DNA from: Echiichthys vipera
Lineage: Eukaryota > Chordata > Actinopteri > Perciformes > Trachinidae
NCBI GenBank assembly: GCA_963691815.1
Contig: OY829667.1
Coordinates: forward strand, 22,642,587-22,706,586
Reading direction: 5' to 3'
Length of the DNA: 64,000 bases
Every line of letters begins with the position of its first letter. Within the stretch, counting starts at the first letter, position 1. This document shows, piece by piece, positions 42,109-53,849 of the stretch. The position numbers and the translations under genes were made by a program. The notes under the pieces are model-generated. The model ran no database searches, was not told the origin of the DNA, and saw only the letters and a list, made by a program, of their open reading frames with translations.

Positions 42109-42520
42109 ATGGGCTCCTTCCTTTTGGACTGCATTTGTTCATTGACTTGAATGGACTTTACTATGAGAGGAGCTGGTACCGGGGCCAGTAAGTAGGATTT
42201 TCAAAAATACTCTTAATAATCTCCTGGTTCTCATACTACACGTTCTACGTTGCTGGTGCTTCGTTTTATGTGCAGGGACCCTTATAATGTTACTGCAGAG
42301 GTTTGATGTTATTTGGAGCTTTATTAGTAGTTAAAAAAGCCGTTTTAATGCCTTCACCGTACTGCCCCAAGCTAATCGTCCGGCTGTTAGCACCTCTCCC
42401 GGATTTCTCCGTTAATAGTTCATACACCGAAAAAAACTGTCTAGATGGCTTATTTGATGTATGTATGTACAGAAAAAGACCATTGAATGATTTTGCGCCG
42501 GAATTACACTTTAATATTCA
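42109..42520 (+). repeat. dispersed repeat family X, copy 3, with inverted arm
   Basis: The arm 42,109-42,205 is the reverse complement of 7,871-7,975 and includes GGAGCTGGTACCGGGGCC. The body 42,271-42,513 matches copies 1 and 2 in direct orientation. About 60 bp of unique sequence lies between them. Confidence 0.8.
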
Positions 42521-43099
42521 TGTCAATGGATGACGTGATCATGATGCCTGCAGGCAGTGTACACCTACCTAATTTACCTACCAACGTCTTAATTATAATT
42601 CATTAAAGTTGCATTAGCTTTATATTATTTCATTTAATATGACTAAAATGTTGCTTTTATTTTGAAGTCTCTTGTGCCACTTTTGTCTGCCTGTGCTTCG
42701 AGGGAGCTATATAATGTGTATATGATGCATGTGGATGCAAGAAATGCAATATGTAAAATAAATGTAACAAAAAAGCAAGTTAAGTACATACCTGGACATT
42801 ATTTGTTCATCACATCTGGACATGGCTGTTACACAGGAGGTCTGTGTGTTTGAACTGTAGCAGGCTGCTGTTGTTTTCAGATGATTTAAGAAGATAAACA
42901 CAACAAAATCTACAGAACCAGTCAAAAGTTTGGAAACTCTTGATTCACCTTTGACTTGTGAAAAAATCTTCTTGCACTTGTTGCATGTGGACTTGATTGC
43001 AGGACAATGTTCTTCAATCTTGTGCATCCATTTCCCACAGCTACCTGTTCGCTGTTTCTGTGTTGTTAGGTTTCATTATATTTCCATTCAGCTTCAAAT

Positions 43100-43790
43100 T
43101 CAATTCTGAATTTGTAGAAGCTGGGACACATCCACGCCAGGGTGTCCTACCACGCTCAGAAGATAGGCTCCCTCGAGGAAAATTTACAAGACGAGCGTCT
43201 GCTAACGCTGGAGGCTCCTGTGCCACGCTAACAGAGAGAAACGCTAAGCTGCTGGCTAAAGTCAGCGACCTGGAATCCTGCAGCAGGCACAATAATATCG
43301 GTGTGATTGGCGTACTTGAATCAGTGGAGGCTCCGTGGCCAATGACCTAATTCTAAATATGACAGGGCCCACTACACACTCTCTAAGAAATCAAAGCCAG
43401 GGCAGAAACCACATCATCAGAGAAAATCATACGCGAAGCCCACGCCAGGAGAGGGGAACTGAAGTACAGAGGCTCTACCATCGCCATCTACGAGGACTAT
43501 GCACCGAATGTGATTGCAGAGCGCCAGAAATACAGCGAGGTGATCTCGGAGCTGGGCTTCAGACCCACGCTGCCATTCCCCGTGAGGCTTGTCATCACAA
43601 TGAAGGATGGAGGGAGGAAAAGGCTCTCCCCGGTCACGGAGGCAAAAGCCTTCATAACATCGAACCACACGGAGGATAGCTGCTGATTTCAACGCAGACA
43701 AGCCTCTGCCATGTTATCTGGATAACCGTGTGTGTTGGTGACTGTAGAGCTGTGCTCTATCCAGCCCCGGTCTGACCTGAGTTTATTATC
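43100..43790 (+). mobile_element. L1-like ORF1 remnant
   Basis: Plus frames encode NAKLLAKVSDLESCSRHNNI (coiled-coil end plus the start of the RRM-like domain), then GELKYRGSTIAIYEDYAP and YSEVISELGFRPTLPFPVRL with AKAFITSNH, the conserved C-terminal domain of fish L1 ORF1 (Transposase_22 type). Frameshifts occur near 43,350 and 43,400. Confidence 0.8.
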
Positions 43791-44349
43791 AAGCTGCTGA
43801 TATTCTGTATGTTAAAGAGTTCGAACAGAAATCGCTAAATGGACATTTTAACACACTGTGGACATGTTGACTTGAGATCCAGTGATTTCTGATGTTGTTT
43901 GATTCCCGTTCCTCATCTTTCTTTCCGTGCCTGCTTACACTGTTATGTGAATTCATATTATCTTTAATCGGCCTTCGTGCCAAGCACTGGAAGCTCATCC
44001 ACGTGTGGATTTCAGTTTGCTTATCACCCACCGCCATAAGGTTATCTGAAGTATTTTATTTTTCTGTGACCCGTTCAGTTGAAGTGTTTTACTGCAGCCT
44101 GGCACTATCATGGGCTGATGTGCAGAGGCGACCTGCACCAGTGCAGTGTATGCATTCTGGCCCAGGTTGGACTTGCTTGATGTGGAGAAATGCCTCCATG
44201 GCCTGCCCTGAGGCATCTTGGCACCCTTTGTTGGCTAATTTAATTTAATTTATTTTACATGACTGTCACTGTTCAGAATTATCACTATTAATTTTTTTTT
44301 ATCATTATTGTTATTATTCTCATGTGATTCAAGGGGTCAAACACTGTTA

Positions 44350-46125
44350 GTCAAGGGAGGAGACCCGAGAAGCTCAGCTTAGCTGTTAGCTGCAAGCTGC
44401 AGAGCTCAGATGGTGTAACATTGAAGAGCAGTTCTTTGAGTTCACCATCCAGAACGCAACTGCAGACACCATCGCTAAAGCGCTTCAGGAGAGGCTTAGC
44501 ACCATACTGCCAAATGGACAGAAGGCCAAACTTATTGCTCAGGCTTATGATGGAGCTAGTGTAATGCGGGCATCCACTGGTGGCTTAAGATCATTGATAT
44601 ATTCGAAAATGCTCATTACATCCACTGTTATGCACATCAGCTGAACCTCATCATGCAGCAGGCCAGGACACATATCCCCAGGATCTGCAATTTTTTTTCC
44701 GACCTTGCAGGTTTTTCTGCATTTTTCTCCAGGTCACTGAAGCGAACCAAATTGCTGGACCAAGTGGTTTCTCATAGACTCCCCAGAGCTGCTACAACAT
44801 GGTGGAACTTCCACAGTCGCAATGTTAATACTGTGCACGATCAGAGGGATGACCTCCTAAAGTGTTTCCAGACCATCTGAGACTCTGGGAACTTTGATCC
44901 TGCAACTGTCAGAGAGGCTGGGGGCTTTTTAAGGATGATTGAAGACAGGGCTTTCTGTTATTTCCTTGCATTGTTTTGCAAGATCATGCCAAATGTGGAC
45001 ATGCTTTTCAATCAGCTGCAGAAGAGGAACATCGACCCTGTCCTCATTAAAGCACTTGTCCAGAGGTTCACAGACAGCATACAAACAATCTTCATTCAAA
45101 AATAACTTTATTTACTACTATATTACTATTGGTCGATAAAGCTGTTGTTTTTTATAAAGATGAGTTGCTAACTTTCAATAGTGTAAAATACTAAATAAGC
45201 CTTGTCATCAAAGTGAATGATTATCATAGAGCACATTAAATGTATTTGTATTAGTATTTGAGAAGGAAAGAGAATCGACATTTTTTGATAACAATGCAGG
45301 TGAAGTAGTTATTAAACATTGCTTGTAATAACACTTATTTCACCAGGCCAAGTAGCTGCCGATATGAAGAGGGGGGTTACTGGGAGTTAAGCAGTCTGAT
45401 GGCATGTTAGCAACTAAAACTTTATTTTTCGAGCAGATCCTCCATTTCCTCTCTGTGTGGGGACAGTGCATCCGACCAGCAGCACCAGCCCACAAAGCGA
45501 CGGAGGATGCTGGGACCAAGAGAACAACAGAGGTTGGCCACAGAGATAAGATGTGATGTTATTTTCAGTGTTTCTGAGGATCACTTTAATCAAATGGCTT
45601 TATTGTAAACTTAACCCCATAATGTAACTTTCACAGGTATGTGATACCATCCTGACCAATGCCATGGAGCGGTTCTCCTTCACCCAGCAGCTCGTCAGCA
45701 CAACATTGCTGCATGGAGAGTTGTTCACTCAACACAGTGTGAACTTCCCTGATACAGTGCTTGAAACCACAGTGGAAGCGTACCCCATACTGAACAAGGC
45801 CAAACTCTAAACAGAACTGTCGCTCATCTATGAGAACACTGAGTTCAAGGCTTGCGATGGTGCAGTGCCTCTGTTCCAGTTTTTTATGGAGAACAACCTT
45901 CAGAGCACATTCACAGAGACAGTCTTTTCAAGATCCAAATCACCACGCCCATGACAACAGCTGAATCCAAAAGATGCTTCTTGAGAAACACCATGACACA
46001 GTATCGTCTGAATGCTCTGGCTATGCTCTCCATGGAGAAGACACTTGTCAGAGACATTCCTGACTTTAATAAGAAGGTCATTGAGAGGTTTGCCACCCAG
46101 AAGGAAAGAATTCCTACATAAATAA
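44350..46125 (+). pseudogene. ZMYM1-like hAT transposase remnant
   Basis: Fragments in several frames follow the order of the hAT transposase present in ZMYM1-like genes: ADTIAKALQERLSTILPNGQ with AQAYDGASVM (44,465-44,570), NFFSDLAGFSAFFSRSLKRT (44,690), WWNFHSRNVNTVHDQRDDLL (44,800), ERFSFTQQLVSTTLLHGELF (45,670) and the C-terminal dimerisation block TPMTTAESKRCFLRNTMTQY (45,948). About ten residues typical of the family are missing in that last block. Stops and frameshifts make it non-functional. Confidence 0.8.
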
Positions 46126-46130
46126 GGTCT

Positions 46131-46132
<2 letters not shown>

Positions 46133-46173
<41 letters not shown>
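46133..46173. repeat. (CA)n microsatellite
   Basis: Forty-one bases of CA repeat directly follow the end of the hAT remnant. Confidence 0.97.
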
Positions 46174-46174
<1 letters not shown>

Positions 46175-46769
46175 ACAGCCTGGACCCTGGACCCCATATG
46201 TCTATGTATATAGATGCCCTTAGCAAAAGACATTTTCCAGCAATATATGGCACTCTTGGAATTTTTAATATATTGTCTTTAATAGTATGTTAGCTAATAT
46301 AAATGTTTATGTAAGATTTGAGTGCAACCACTTGATATACATTTCTATATTATATATCCTTTATAGAAGACCTAATATCAACATTTTTTGATCTATATAA
46401 TTTGACGTTATTGTAAATTGTCCACTTTCCAGTGTCTTGACAGTATGCCTCTTGTGTTGCACCGTTTCATGCGCTCAACAACGCAGCTAGTCACTTCTGT
46501 CATAAGGGGGCATTGGTGTATAAGTCAGCCTATCCAACATGTTATGCTTGGTTAGAAATTGATAGGATTGTTTACAAGTTCTGTTTTACATGTAAAGCTT
46601 GTGATTGTACAGTGTTTGTTTTTGTAGAAGAATGCCTCAGGTTTTTTATATTGGCATTAAATAATTACTTTACAGAGCACTTCTATCTTGCAGTTTGTGT
46701 TAGATTGTATCGGTATGGGGTGGTTTCTGAAATTGACTGAATATGGCACAGCCCTACCTACAATATTTT

Positions 46770-46990
46770 TCACCAGCCGCCACTGTCGGTAGACCCATCT
46801 CTCTGTTGGAGGTGCATGAAGCGATCAAGCCTATGCAAAACAGGAAATCTTCTGGTCTCGATGGTTTTACAGTTGAGTTCTTTAAGGCATAGTCAATGCT
46901 ATTAGCCCCCATCCTTGTGAGAATGTTCAATGAATCCTTTGCTAAAGGCATACTGCCAGCGACCTTGTATGAGGTGTAGTTGCAACCGGC
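46770..46990 (+). mobile_element. L1-like ORF2 fragment (start of reverse transcriptase)
   Basis: The plus frame reads SLLEVHEAIKPMQNRKSSGL, DGFTVEFFKA, a stop, then LAPILVRMFNESFAKGILPA, the first conserved block of L1-type reverse transcriptase. It may belong to the same L1 as the ORF1 remnant at 43.1 kb, with the hAT between them, but that is inference. Confidence 0.65.
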
Positions 46991-47351
46991 ATCCCAAAGA
47001 TGATTGTTTCTGGATTAATGGGACCCTTCACTTTGATTATGAGAAGGCCTCACCCTGATCAAACAAAGGAAAAGACTTGGCCCAAAAGCCTGGTAGCCTT
47101 TGTCCCTGAGCACATGGTCACAGTCAAAGGCCTGCCATGCAACCCTTCCCCAACAGGTAACACCCAGGTGTGAACTCTCCAAAAGACCCCCAGACTGTCA
47201 GTCCATTGGCTGACCTGACCTCTGGTCTATAAAACTGTAGGACACGCTACTCCTCGCTCTCTTTCTTGGACTTTATTTGCTTGGATTCACTCAACTCGAC
47301 GATCTCCTGCTGGATCCAGGGACCAGCTACCCATTGTCCCTAGGCCCTGAA

Positions 47352-48512
47352 CATTCAATTAAATTCAATTAAATTTTATTTATAGTGTCAAATCATAACA
47401 AAAGTTATCTCAGGACACTTTACAGAGTAGGTAAAGACCACACTCAATGACTTATTTATGATTTACATAGACCCAACAATTCCTCTGTAGAGTACGGTGG
47501 CAACGAAAACCTTCCCTATAACAGGCAGGAACGTCGGACAGACCCAGCTCTGTGGAGGACGGCCATCTGTATTGATCGGTTGGGGAGGAAGAAAAGGAGA
47601 GAGAAAGAGAGAAAAGACACACAGATGGACAGAGAGAGACAGACAGACACACTTCCAGAGATGCAAGCAACCAAAGCGTAACAGTAACTATAATAATATC
47701 TATAGTAATGTGAATATGACGTATATGTTAAGGCAGTTAATACAACAGAATAGTAGAAACAAGCACAGATAAGGTGATAAAATATGAAAATGAGAGTAAT
47801 TATGGTGGCAAACAATGATGAGTAGTGGCAATAGCAGCTACGATACAGCGAGACATACCACTGGTGGGTTTTTTATGGCTACAAATTTTATAGTTTATTA
47901 AACTAGTGATAGTATATATGAGTAACAGTGATAATAGCAGCAGGAAGCGTCATGTACGACCACGGCAGCAGGCACCACCACGATCAGCAGAGACCTACGA
48001 GACGACAAAGCACAAAAAACTCCGGGGAAGAAGCTGAATTAGTAACATGCATTGATGAGACATGAATGGTACAGACCGAGAGGAGAGAAGCTCAGAGTAT
48101 CAGGAAAAGTATTATCCCCCGGCAGACTAGGCCTATAGCAGCATAATTAAGCAGAAGAAAATCGTATCGTAAGTCCTAGCTGTAAGCTTTATCAAAAAGG
48201 AAAGTTTTAAGTTTACTCTTAAATATGGGGACAGTGTCTGCCTCCCGAATAACACTTGGGAGTTTGTTCCACAGGAGAGGAGCTTGGTAGCTGGAGGCTC
48301 TGCCTCCATTTCTACTTTTGGAGACTCTAGGAACGACGAGTAGCCCTGCATTCTCAGAGCGCAGAGATCTAGTCGGGTGATACGGTACTATGAGCTCTTT
48401 AAGATACGACGGAGCCTGACCAATAAGAGCTTTGTACGTAAGGAGAAGGATTTTATTTTCTATTCTAGATTTTACAGGTAGCCAGTGCAAAGAGGCTAAT
48501 ACAGGAGAAATA
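47352..48512 (-). mobile_element. L2-like LINE, 3' part with RT C-terminus
   Basis: The element runs antisense from the (AATTGAA)n-type tail at 47,355 through a 3' UTR to a C-terminal coding part at 48,490-48,176. It breaks off at about 48,512, where gypsy sequence starts. It is the longest member here of the family also found at 39,378, 55,343 and 17,485. Confidence 0.85.
48176..48490 (-). pseudogene. L2-like reverse transcriptase, C-terminal 104 codons
   Basis: The frame begins MHWLPVKSRIENKILLLTYK, continues with LKELIVPYHPTRSLRSENAG and APLLWNKLPSVIREADTV, and ends in FKSKLKTFLFDKAYS plus stop. This is the conserved C-terminus that follows the reverse transcriptase in fish L2-type elements. 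The frame is intact, but the 5' part with the catalytic domain is missing. Confidence 0.9.
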
Positions 48513-48519
48513 TGTTCTC

Positions 48520-48643
48520 CACCAGCAGAACTACTTCAAGGGAGAAAGCTGTGTTTCACACTGGATATAATCCATCTAGATCTGAACAGGAAAGTGCTGA
48601 AGAAACAAGAGCAACAAACCAGAGATCATGACACCAAGGCAAA
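48520..48643 (+). repeat. perfect 124-bp direct duplication, copy a
   Basis: This stretch, starting CACCAGCAGAACTACTTCAA, appears identical base for base to 49,580-49,703. It encodes an integrase C-terminal segment that belongs at the second position only. Confidence 0.9.
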
Positions 48644-49179
48644 GTGTTAATTTATGAGTGAGGAAGAGTTGTTTCTAGGTCACAAGGTGGATGCAACTGG
48701 ACTACACCCTGTCAATGAAACGTTGCAAGCAATCCAGGAGGCATCTACACCTTCAAATGGTACAGAGCTGAAGGCTTATCTTGGACTGTTATACTAATAT
48801 AACAAATTTTTACAAAGTCTGTCCACTGTACTTGAAAGGAACAAAAGGCTGCATTTGAGAAGCCAAAATAGATGATGCACAACACAACACAACACACAAC
48901 ACTACAACAATGCAGACGCCCTGGGCTGCCTGCCCTTATCCGAGAAATCCGACCAAGAGGGACTGGAAGACAGGGTTCTCATGATTGAGAGTTCTGACAT
49001 CAGTCTAGTTACTGCAGACCAAGTGAAAGTATGTATTGTGGGGGGCAGCCACCGGCAGGCAAAGACAGTGTTTTGAGACAGAATAAAAGCTCTGGCCAGG
49101 AGTTATGTGTGGTGGCTAAAGCTGGGCAAGGAAGTGGAGGATACAGTCAAAGCCTGCACAGTATGTAAAGAGCACCAAA

Positions 49180-49488
49180 ATGTTCCGGCCCCAGCCCCTT
49201 TACACCCGTAAACACAGCCGTATCTGTGTGAATTATGTGGGACCATTCATGGGAAAGATGTTTTTTGTGCACATAGATGCACATTCCAAGTGGATACAGT
49301 GCCTGCCCGCCAGTTTTAGCAACCATGGACTCTCAGAGTTGTTTGTGTCAGATAATGGTACTTGTTTTGTAAGCAGAGAGTTCAAGGACTTTTTAAACAA
49401 AAATGGTGTTTGCCATGTAACCTTTGCACCCTACCATGCCTCCAGTAACGGGTTAGCAGAGAGGGGTGTACAGACATTTAAAATATGA
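49180..49488 (+). pseudogene. gypsy integrase core, 102 codons
   Basis: The frame contains YVGPFMGKMFFVHIDAHSKW (first Asp), LFVSDNGTCFVSREFKDFL (second Asp) and SSNGLAERGVQTFKI (Glu), so all three DDE residues of the retroviral-type integrase are retained. The frame ends at a stop just after the catalytic Glu. This is a transposon gene remnant, not a host gene. Confidence 0.85.
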
Positions 49489-49579
49489 TAAAAAAAAATG
49501 TAAGGAAGGCACACTGACGGAAAAAGGTGGCCAGGGTTATTTGGCGACAGAGTAAGCCCTCAGACTACAACAGGTCTAT

Positions 49580-49703
49580 CACCAGCAGAACTACTTCAAG
49601 GGAGAAAGCTGTGTTTCACACTGGATATAATCCATCTAGATCTGAACAGGAAAGTGCTGAAGAAACAAGAGCAACAAACCAGAGATCATGACACCAAGGC
49701 AAA
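49580..49703 (+). repeat. perfect 124-bp direct duplication, copy b (native position)
   Basis: Here the segment follows the integrase core and leads into KARWFKMGDSV, as in other gypsy elements. Copy a lies 1,060 bp upstream. Confidence 0.9.
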
Positions 49704-49860
49704 AGCACGCTGGTTCAAAATGGGAGACTCAGTGCGGACCCAGAACTTCAGTTTTGGCCCCAAGTGGATTCTGGCATCATGGAGTCAGTGACAGGACCTA
49801 TATCCTATATGTGTACCCTGCCTCCTTTTCCCCTGTAAAGTTGAAGTTAACATGTTAATA

Positions 49861-50574
49861 CTGAGATACGATGACTCCGGTGTGAGTTGCTATAATGATT
49901 TGAAGGAATTTTCTTTTCTTTAATTTGTTTGAAGTGTTAGTTTTGGTGTGCAAGTAAAAATGGAGTATTTATGTTTGATAAGTGATTTATTTTGATTTGA
50001 TTTGTGAGAATGTTTAAGTGTTATTGTTATAGTGGGTTAAAAGAACAGATGGGAAGTTAAAGTGAACATGAGAGGGGTGAGTTATATTTTATTTCTATTT
50101 TTATTTTGTGCTGTGTGAGAGAGAGTTTAGTATGAGGTCTATGGAGTGTGAAAAATGTATCTGAGTTAGTGTGAGTGACCGGTTCGGTTTTGAGAGTTGT
50201 TTTTTTGTGTTTTGGTTAATTAAGTGAGAAAAAAGAATGGATGGCTGGGTTGGATGGAGTCTGGTGTGTGAAAGCGACGGAATGACTGGTACGAATGGGA
50301 CATATGCATATGGGTTTTGAGATTTTATTATTTTGTTTTCTTTTGATCAAGACTAGAAAGGTAAGCACTGCAGAGCAATATGCCGAGTTTATGTATGGGA
50401 ATGTTTTAAGGTATGTTAAAAAGAATGTACTTAATATGTGTTGGAAAGAAAAAACTACCTACGGTGAAATCAAATCATTTGTCCATTTTTTGTTAATAAA
50501 AGATAAAAAACGTGAGTTGGGAGTAGCTGCAGATTTTGGGAGAGTTTTTTGTCCCTGATGCCAACCACAATTCT
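49861..50574. other. no recognised gene
   Basis: AT- and TG-rich sequence after the gypsy pol fragment. The 87-codon frame at 50,295-50,558 has no domain I know. Confidence 0.4.
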
Positions 50575-50850
50575 GTCCCTTCACAGGTAACTCTGAAAGT
50601 GCTCAGAAAGTTAATACAGAGCGCGGATAAAAATCTTCACCTTCTCATCTGCATGTTGCACATGTGGATAAAAACAATGACATTCCGTTTCGGTATAAAG
50701 TAAGCCTCAAATGTGTCCATCACTACTTCAAAATCCTCATTGTCATCCTCTCCATCAAAATGTAAGGTCCCAAAAGTGTTCTCTGCTTCCCCGCCTAAGA
50801 CGTAGATAAGGTTGCTAACCTGAACAGTACCATCCTTTTGATCCATATGC
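50575..50850 (-). mobile_element. gypsy-like gag fragment
   Basis: The minus frame includes QVSNLIYVLGGEAENTFGTL, DFEVVMDTFEAYFIPKRNVI, which fits the gag core of fish gypsy elements (a pattern ending FxxYFxPKxNxI). It lies in the opposite orientation to the pol fragment at 48.5 kb. Confidence 0.65.
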
Positions 50851-50854
50851 TATA

Positions 50855-51140
50855 TCAAGATTCAAGAAGCTTTATTTATCCCGAGGGAAATTATTGTGCA
50901 ACAATTTCAATACAAAGATGGGAAAGGATCAGAGTGACAATAAGCTAACATAATCAAATAAAATAAAGCTAACATAAAATAAATCAAACAATAACTAAGT
51001 GTGACAGAGTGCAACAGACATTGTGGTTAAGCGTAGGTATATACAATATACAACAATACGCACTGTGCAGTTTAGCAGCATATTGAAATAAAATAAGTAC
51101 AAACTAAATAAGTGATAAGGAGCGATAATTGAAACAGTGT
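50855..51140 (-). mobile_element. Rex1/L2-like LINE 3' tail, antisense
   Basis: CAAGAAGCTTTATTTATCCC followed by GAGGGAAATTATTGTGCAAC is the antisense of a common fish LINE 3' end. The rest is UTR-like and AT-rich. Confidence 0.6.
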
Positions 51141-51164
51141 TAAAAATGTAGCCGCATTTCCTTA

Positions 51165-51470
51165 AAAATGTAGCAGCATTTCCTACAGAACTAAGTTACA
51201 GTAAAGTACAGTGAAGTCTAGCAGCCTTTCTTACTGAAATAAGTTACAGTAAAGTACAGTGAAGTGTAGCAGCGTTTCCTACAGAACTAAGTTACAGTAA
51301 AGTACAGTGAAGTGTAGCAGCATCTTACTGAAGTAAGTTACAGTAAAGTACAGTGAAGTGTAGCAGCATTTCTTACTGAAGTAGGTTACAGTAAAGTACA
51401 GTGAAGTGTAGCAGCCTTTCTTACTGAAGTAAGTTACAGTAAAGTACAGTGAAGTGTAGCAGCCTTACAA
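51165..51470. repeat. minisatellite, about 50-bp unit, six copies
   Basis: The unit contains AGTTACAGTAAAGTACAGTG followed by AAGTGTAGCAGC and TTTCTTACTGAAGTA. About six tandem copies occur with small differences (for example a shorter unit near 51,325). It follows a LINE tail directly. Confidence 0.92.
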
Positions 51471-51479
51471 CACAACTAA

Positions 51480-52295
51480 ATAAAGTGATGCAGTGGTGTT
51501 ATAAAGTGACAAAGTGACATATGGTAATGCATGAAGCATTTGAGTATTTTTGGCAGAGTTAAATCATGGGTCAAATTTGACCCACTAACAATAAAGTTGT
51601 CGGCAGCTCAGTAACACATTACAAGGGTTAACAAAGCCATTCATAAACAAGATATTCCTAAATGATGTGTACTATGCTGCCAACTAGTTCCACAACTAAA
51701 TAGTTAAGTTCAGATATAAAATTAATTTGCTGCATTTTAGTATCTTTAATCAATATATACAGTACAGACCCAGTATGAGCAGACTGACTCTAGGAAATTT
51801 AAAGTCATCCCATCATAGTTGCAAAGAAGCTTGATTATTGCGATTCATTGAATCTGATTTGTTTTTAACACTGGCTTGTGCAAGTTTTTGAAATAGATGA
51901 ATTCACACAGTAAGTAGTGAAGGTTCTCACACAGGCCTCATAGACTGTATACAAAGGAGATCTGTTTTACTACACCAGGGTGACGTGGCTGGTGGTGCAC
52001 CAAGTTAATCTCTTAACTTTTATTTATTTTCCTACAACGGCATGACTACAAACCTCCCAAAAAAGTTTTGTTTTTTGAAGTGGTGAATAAAATTCTACGC
52101 ACACGTGTTTACACAGGCAGGTTTCAAAGATAAATAGATTTATTCAGAAAATTAATTAGACTTAGATATTATTAGGAAGAACATCTCGCTCTCCTCCTGA
52201 TTAATGTAACAACAAGCAACATATAAACGCCACTTTTGGAATAAATGGGCATAAAGTAATCTCATATTAACTCAAATTGCCTTTACATATAATCT
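51480..52295. other. no recognised gene; may include start of retroviral LTR
   Basis: No coding frame or known repeat is seen, apart from TAGACTGTATACAAAGGAGA at about 51,946, which resembles a frequent fish MITE motif. Confidence 0.35.
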
Positions 52296-52299
52296 AACC

Positions 52300-52662
52300 T
52301 TACTTGGTGTGTGTGTATAGCCAATTCTTGCTGAGTGGATGCAGGTCAAGGAAATCAGATAAGCCTGACTGTTAATGAGTCACCAAAAGGGGGGTCTGTG
52401 GAAACACAGACCCTGCTCAACTGATTAAGGACAGGATATGTCTTGAGTTGCAGCTATGTGACCCTCACCTTAAAAATGGTAATTCATTGTAAACATTGTA
52501 ACCACCAAAAGCCAATAAAACAGGCAGCTCGGCAGTGTGTGCTTCAGATCGGTAGGAGATTTGTAACTGAGCAGATCTCTGTCCGTTCTCCTTGCAAGTA
52601 AAATAACTCGTCTTTCTCTCTTTTGTTAAGTTTTGGGTGTTTTAGGTTGCTTAAACCTGACA
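52300..52662 (+). mobile_element. endogenous retrovirus 5' LTR (left edge uncertain)
   Basis: A polyadenylation signal AATAAA at 52,514-52,519 is followed by a U5-like segment ending CTGACA at 52,662, just before a primer-binding site. The left border is not defined because no second LTR lies in the window. It is an old copy. Confidence 0.55.
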
Positions 52663-52668
52663 TTTATT

Positions 52669-52685
52669 TGGTCCTTCGAGCCGGA
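52669..52685 (+). promoter_or_regulatory. retroviral primer-binding site, tRNA-Tyr type
   Basis: TGGTCCTTCGAGCCGGA is complementary over 17 nt to the 3' end of vertebrate tRNA-Tyr, as I recall it. It lies 6 nt after the putative LTR end. Confidence 0.65.
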
Positions 52686-53417
52686 TACCAACACGCCTGA
52701 AGGATTCCAGCAGGTTCGGGGACTCCAGGAAAGACCGTGGCCACGGCAGACTCCATAGAGTGAGTCTTTTAAGATCCTTTTCCAGGACTGGAAATCAGCT
52801 CACCCGCTGGGATCCGACGGCTGACGGTAATCCGTGAAGGGGAAAGACAACAGTGGTGCCACAGTGGTGAGTGAAGTTTCACTTAAAAAGATGACGAATG
52901 ACTCAGGATCATTGCGTGTATAAAGCCCTGACAATTCTAGACACTATCAGGTAAAAGCGATCACTTAAATCCCGTAGAGGCAACGGAGGTCCGCAAAAAA
53001 ATAAATTAAAATAAAATAAAAAATGATAATAAATGAAAATGAAAAACTCTGTGTAAAGGACGGCGGGGTCCTGTGATGCTAAACCCACTGGGAGACAGAG
53101 ACCCGAAAGCTCTGTGTAAAAGGACAATTGGGGTCCGGACGTCTTAAAAGTTCAGAAGAAAAAAACGGTAAAATTGTGTGAATGAAAGTGTGATTGTGAG
53201 TGTAATTGGAGATCAAAATACCACTAGGTAATTTACCTCATGCAAAACAGTAGGAATACAAGTAGCGAGCCTATTGTGGATGCAAAGGCAAGAATTCTCC
53301 ACTCGAAAGAGTTGAAGTGAGAGTTACCACAAAAGGTAGTTTAATCGCTACCCTACTGACTAAAACCAGTCTTTAGAACACCCTATGTGTTAATAGGACT
53401 GGACCAAAATCTCAAAA

Positions 53418-53849
53418 ATGGGAAAAGGGGGAAGCAAAATCGAACTAAAAGATGAACTGTTAATTAAAGATTGGAATTTTATAGAAAAACAGGATCCTGT
53501 TAAAATTAAATAAATAAATGGATAAAACAGTAAAAATTTGAAGGCCGGCCGAACACACAACAAATAACTGCACTACAAGAATCCAAAAAAGATGAAAAAA
53601 GAAGGGTGTGAGGATACGAAGTATTGGATGAAGGCTGTGGAGAAAAGAAAAAGTAAAAGACAGATACTTGAAAGTGTAGAGAAAGCTCAAGCAAAAGAGG
53701 TGCTGTTTTATAGGAAGGAGGATGATGAGACAGGGCCGGTGACAGGAAGAAAGGAGAGACATAGGGATGAGGAAAGTGAAGAAAAAGGAGCTGCTGCAAA
53801 GCCAATGGTTGCTGCAGGGCCAAAGGTCGTAGTGCAGGGATTATGTTAA
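53418..53849 (+). pseudogene. retroviral gag remnant
   Basis: A start Met-Gly (position 2 Gly would suit N-myristoylation) opens a 31-codon frame (MGKGGSKIELKD) that stops at 53,511. A second open piece (53,592-53,849) is highly charged, with no recognised matrix or capsid fold. Together they occupy the gag position but are far too short. Confidence 0.5.

Larger units (their letters stand above)
48520..49860 (+). mobile_element. Ty3/gypsy LTR retrotransposon pol fragment
   Basis: In order: a displaced integrase C-terminal piece (48,520-48,643); the RT thumb with LFLGHKVDATGLHPVNETLQ and GTELKAYLGLLY (48,670-48,800); an RNase H/zinc-binding region with WWLKLGKEVEDTVKACTVCK (49,110-49,170); the integrase core 49,180-49,488; and the integrase tail with KARWFKMGDSV near 49,705. 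Stops occur throughout and no LTR is recognisable. Confidence 0.85.

Noticed and set aside
48432..48650. 72-codon plus-strand frame as a gene
   Set aside because: It spans the junction of an antisense LINE and a gypsy fragment; only the gypsy part (from 48,520) has meaning.
50295..50558. 87-codon frame
   Set aside because: No domain, no conserved composition and no splice or promoter context; insufficient support.
51165..51470. CRISPR-like array
   Set aside because: The repeats are contiguous with no unique spacers, and this is a vertebrate genome; it is a minisatellite.
53460..53823. Two overlapping minus-strand frames of about 100 codons
   Set aside because: They are low-complexity shadows of the A-rich retroviral gag region.
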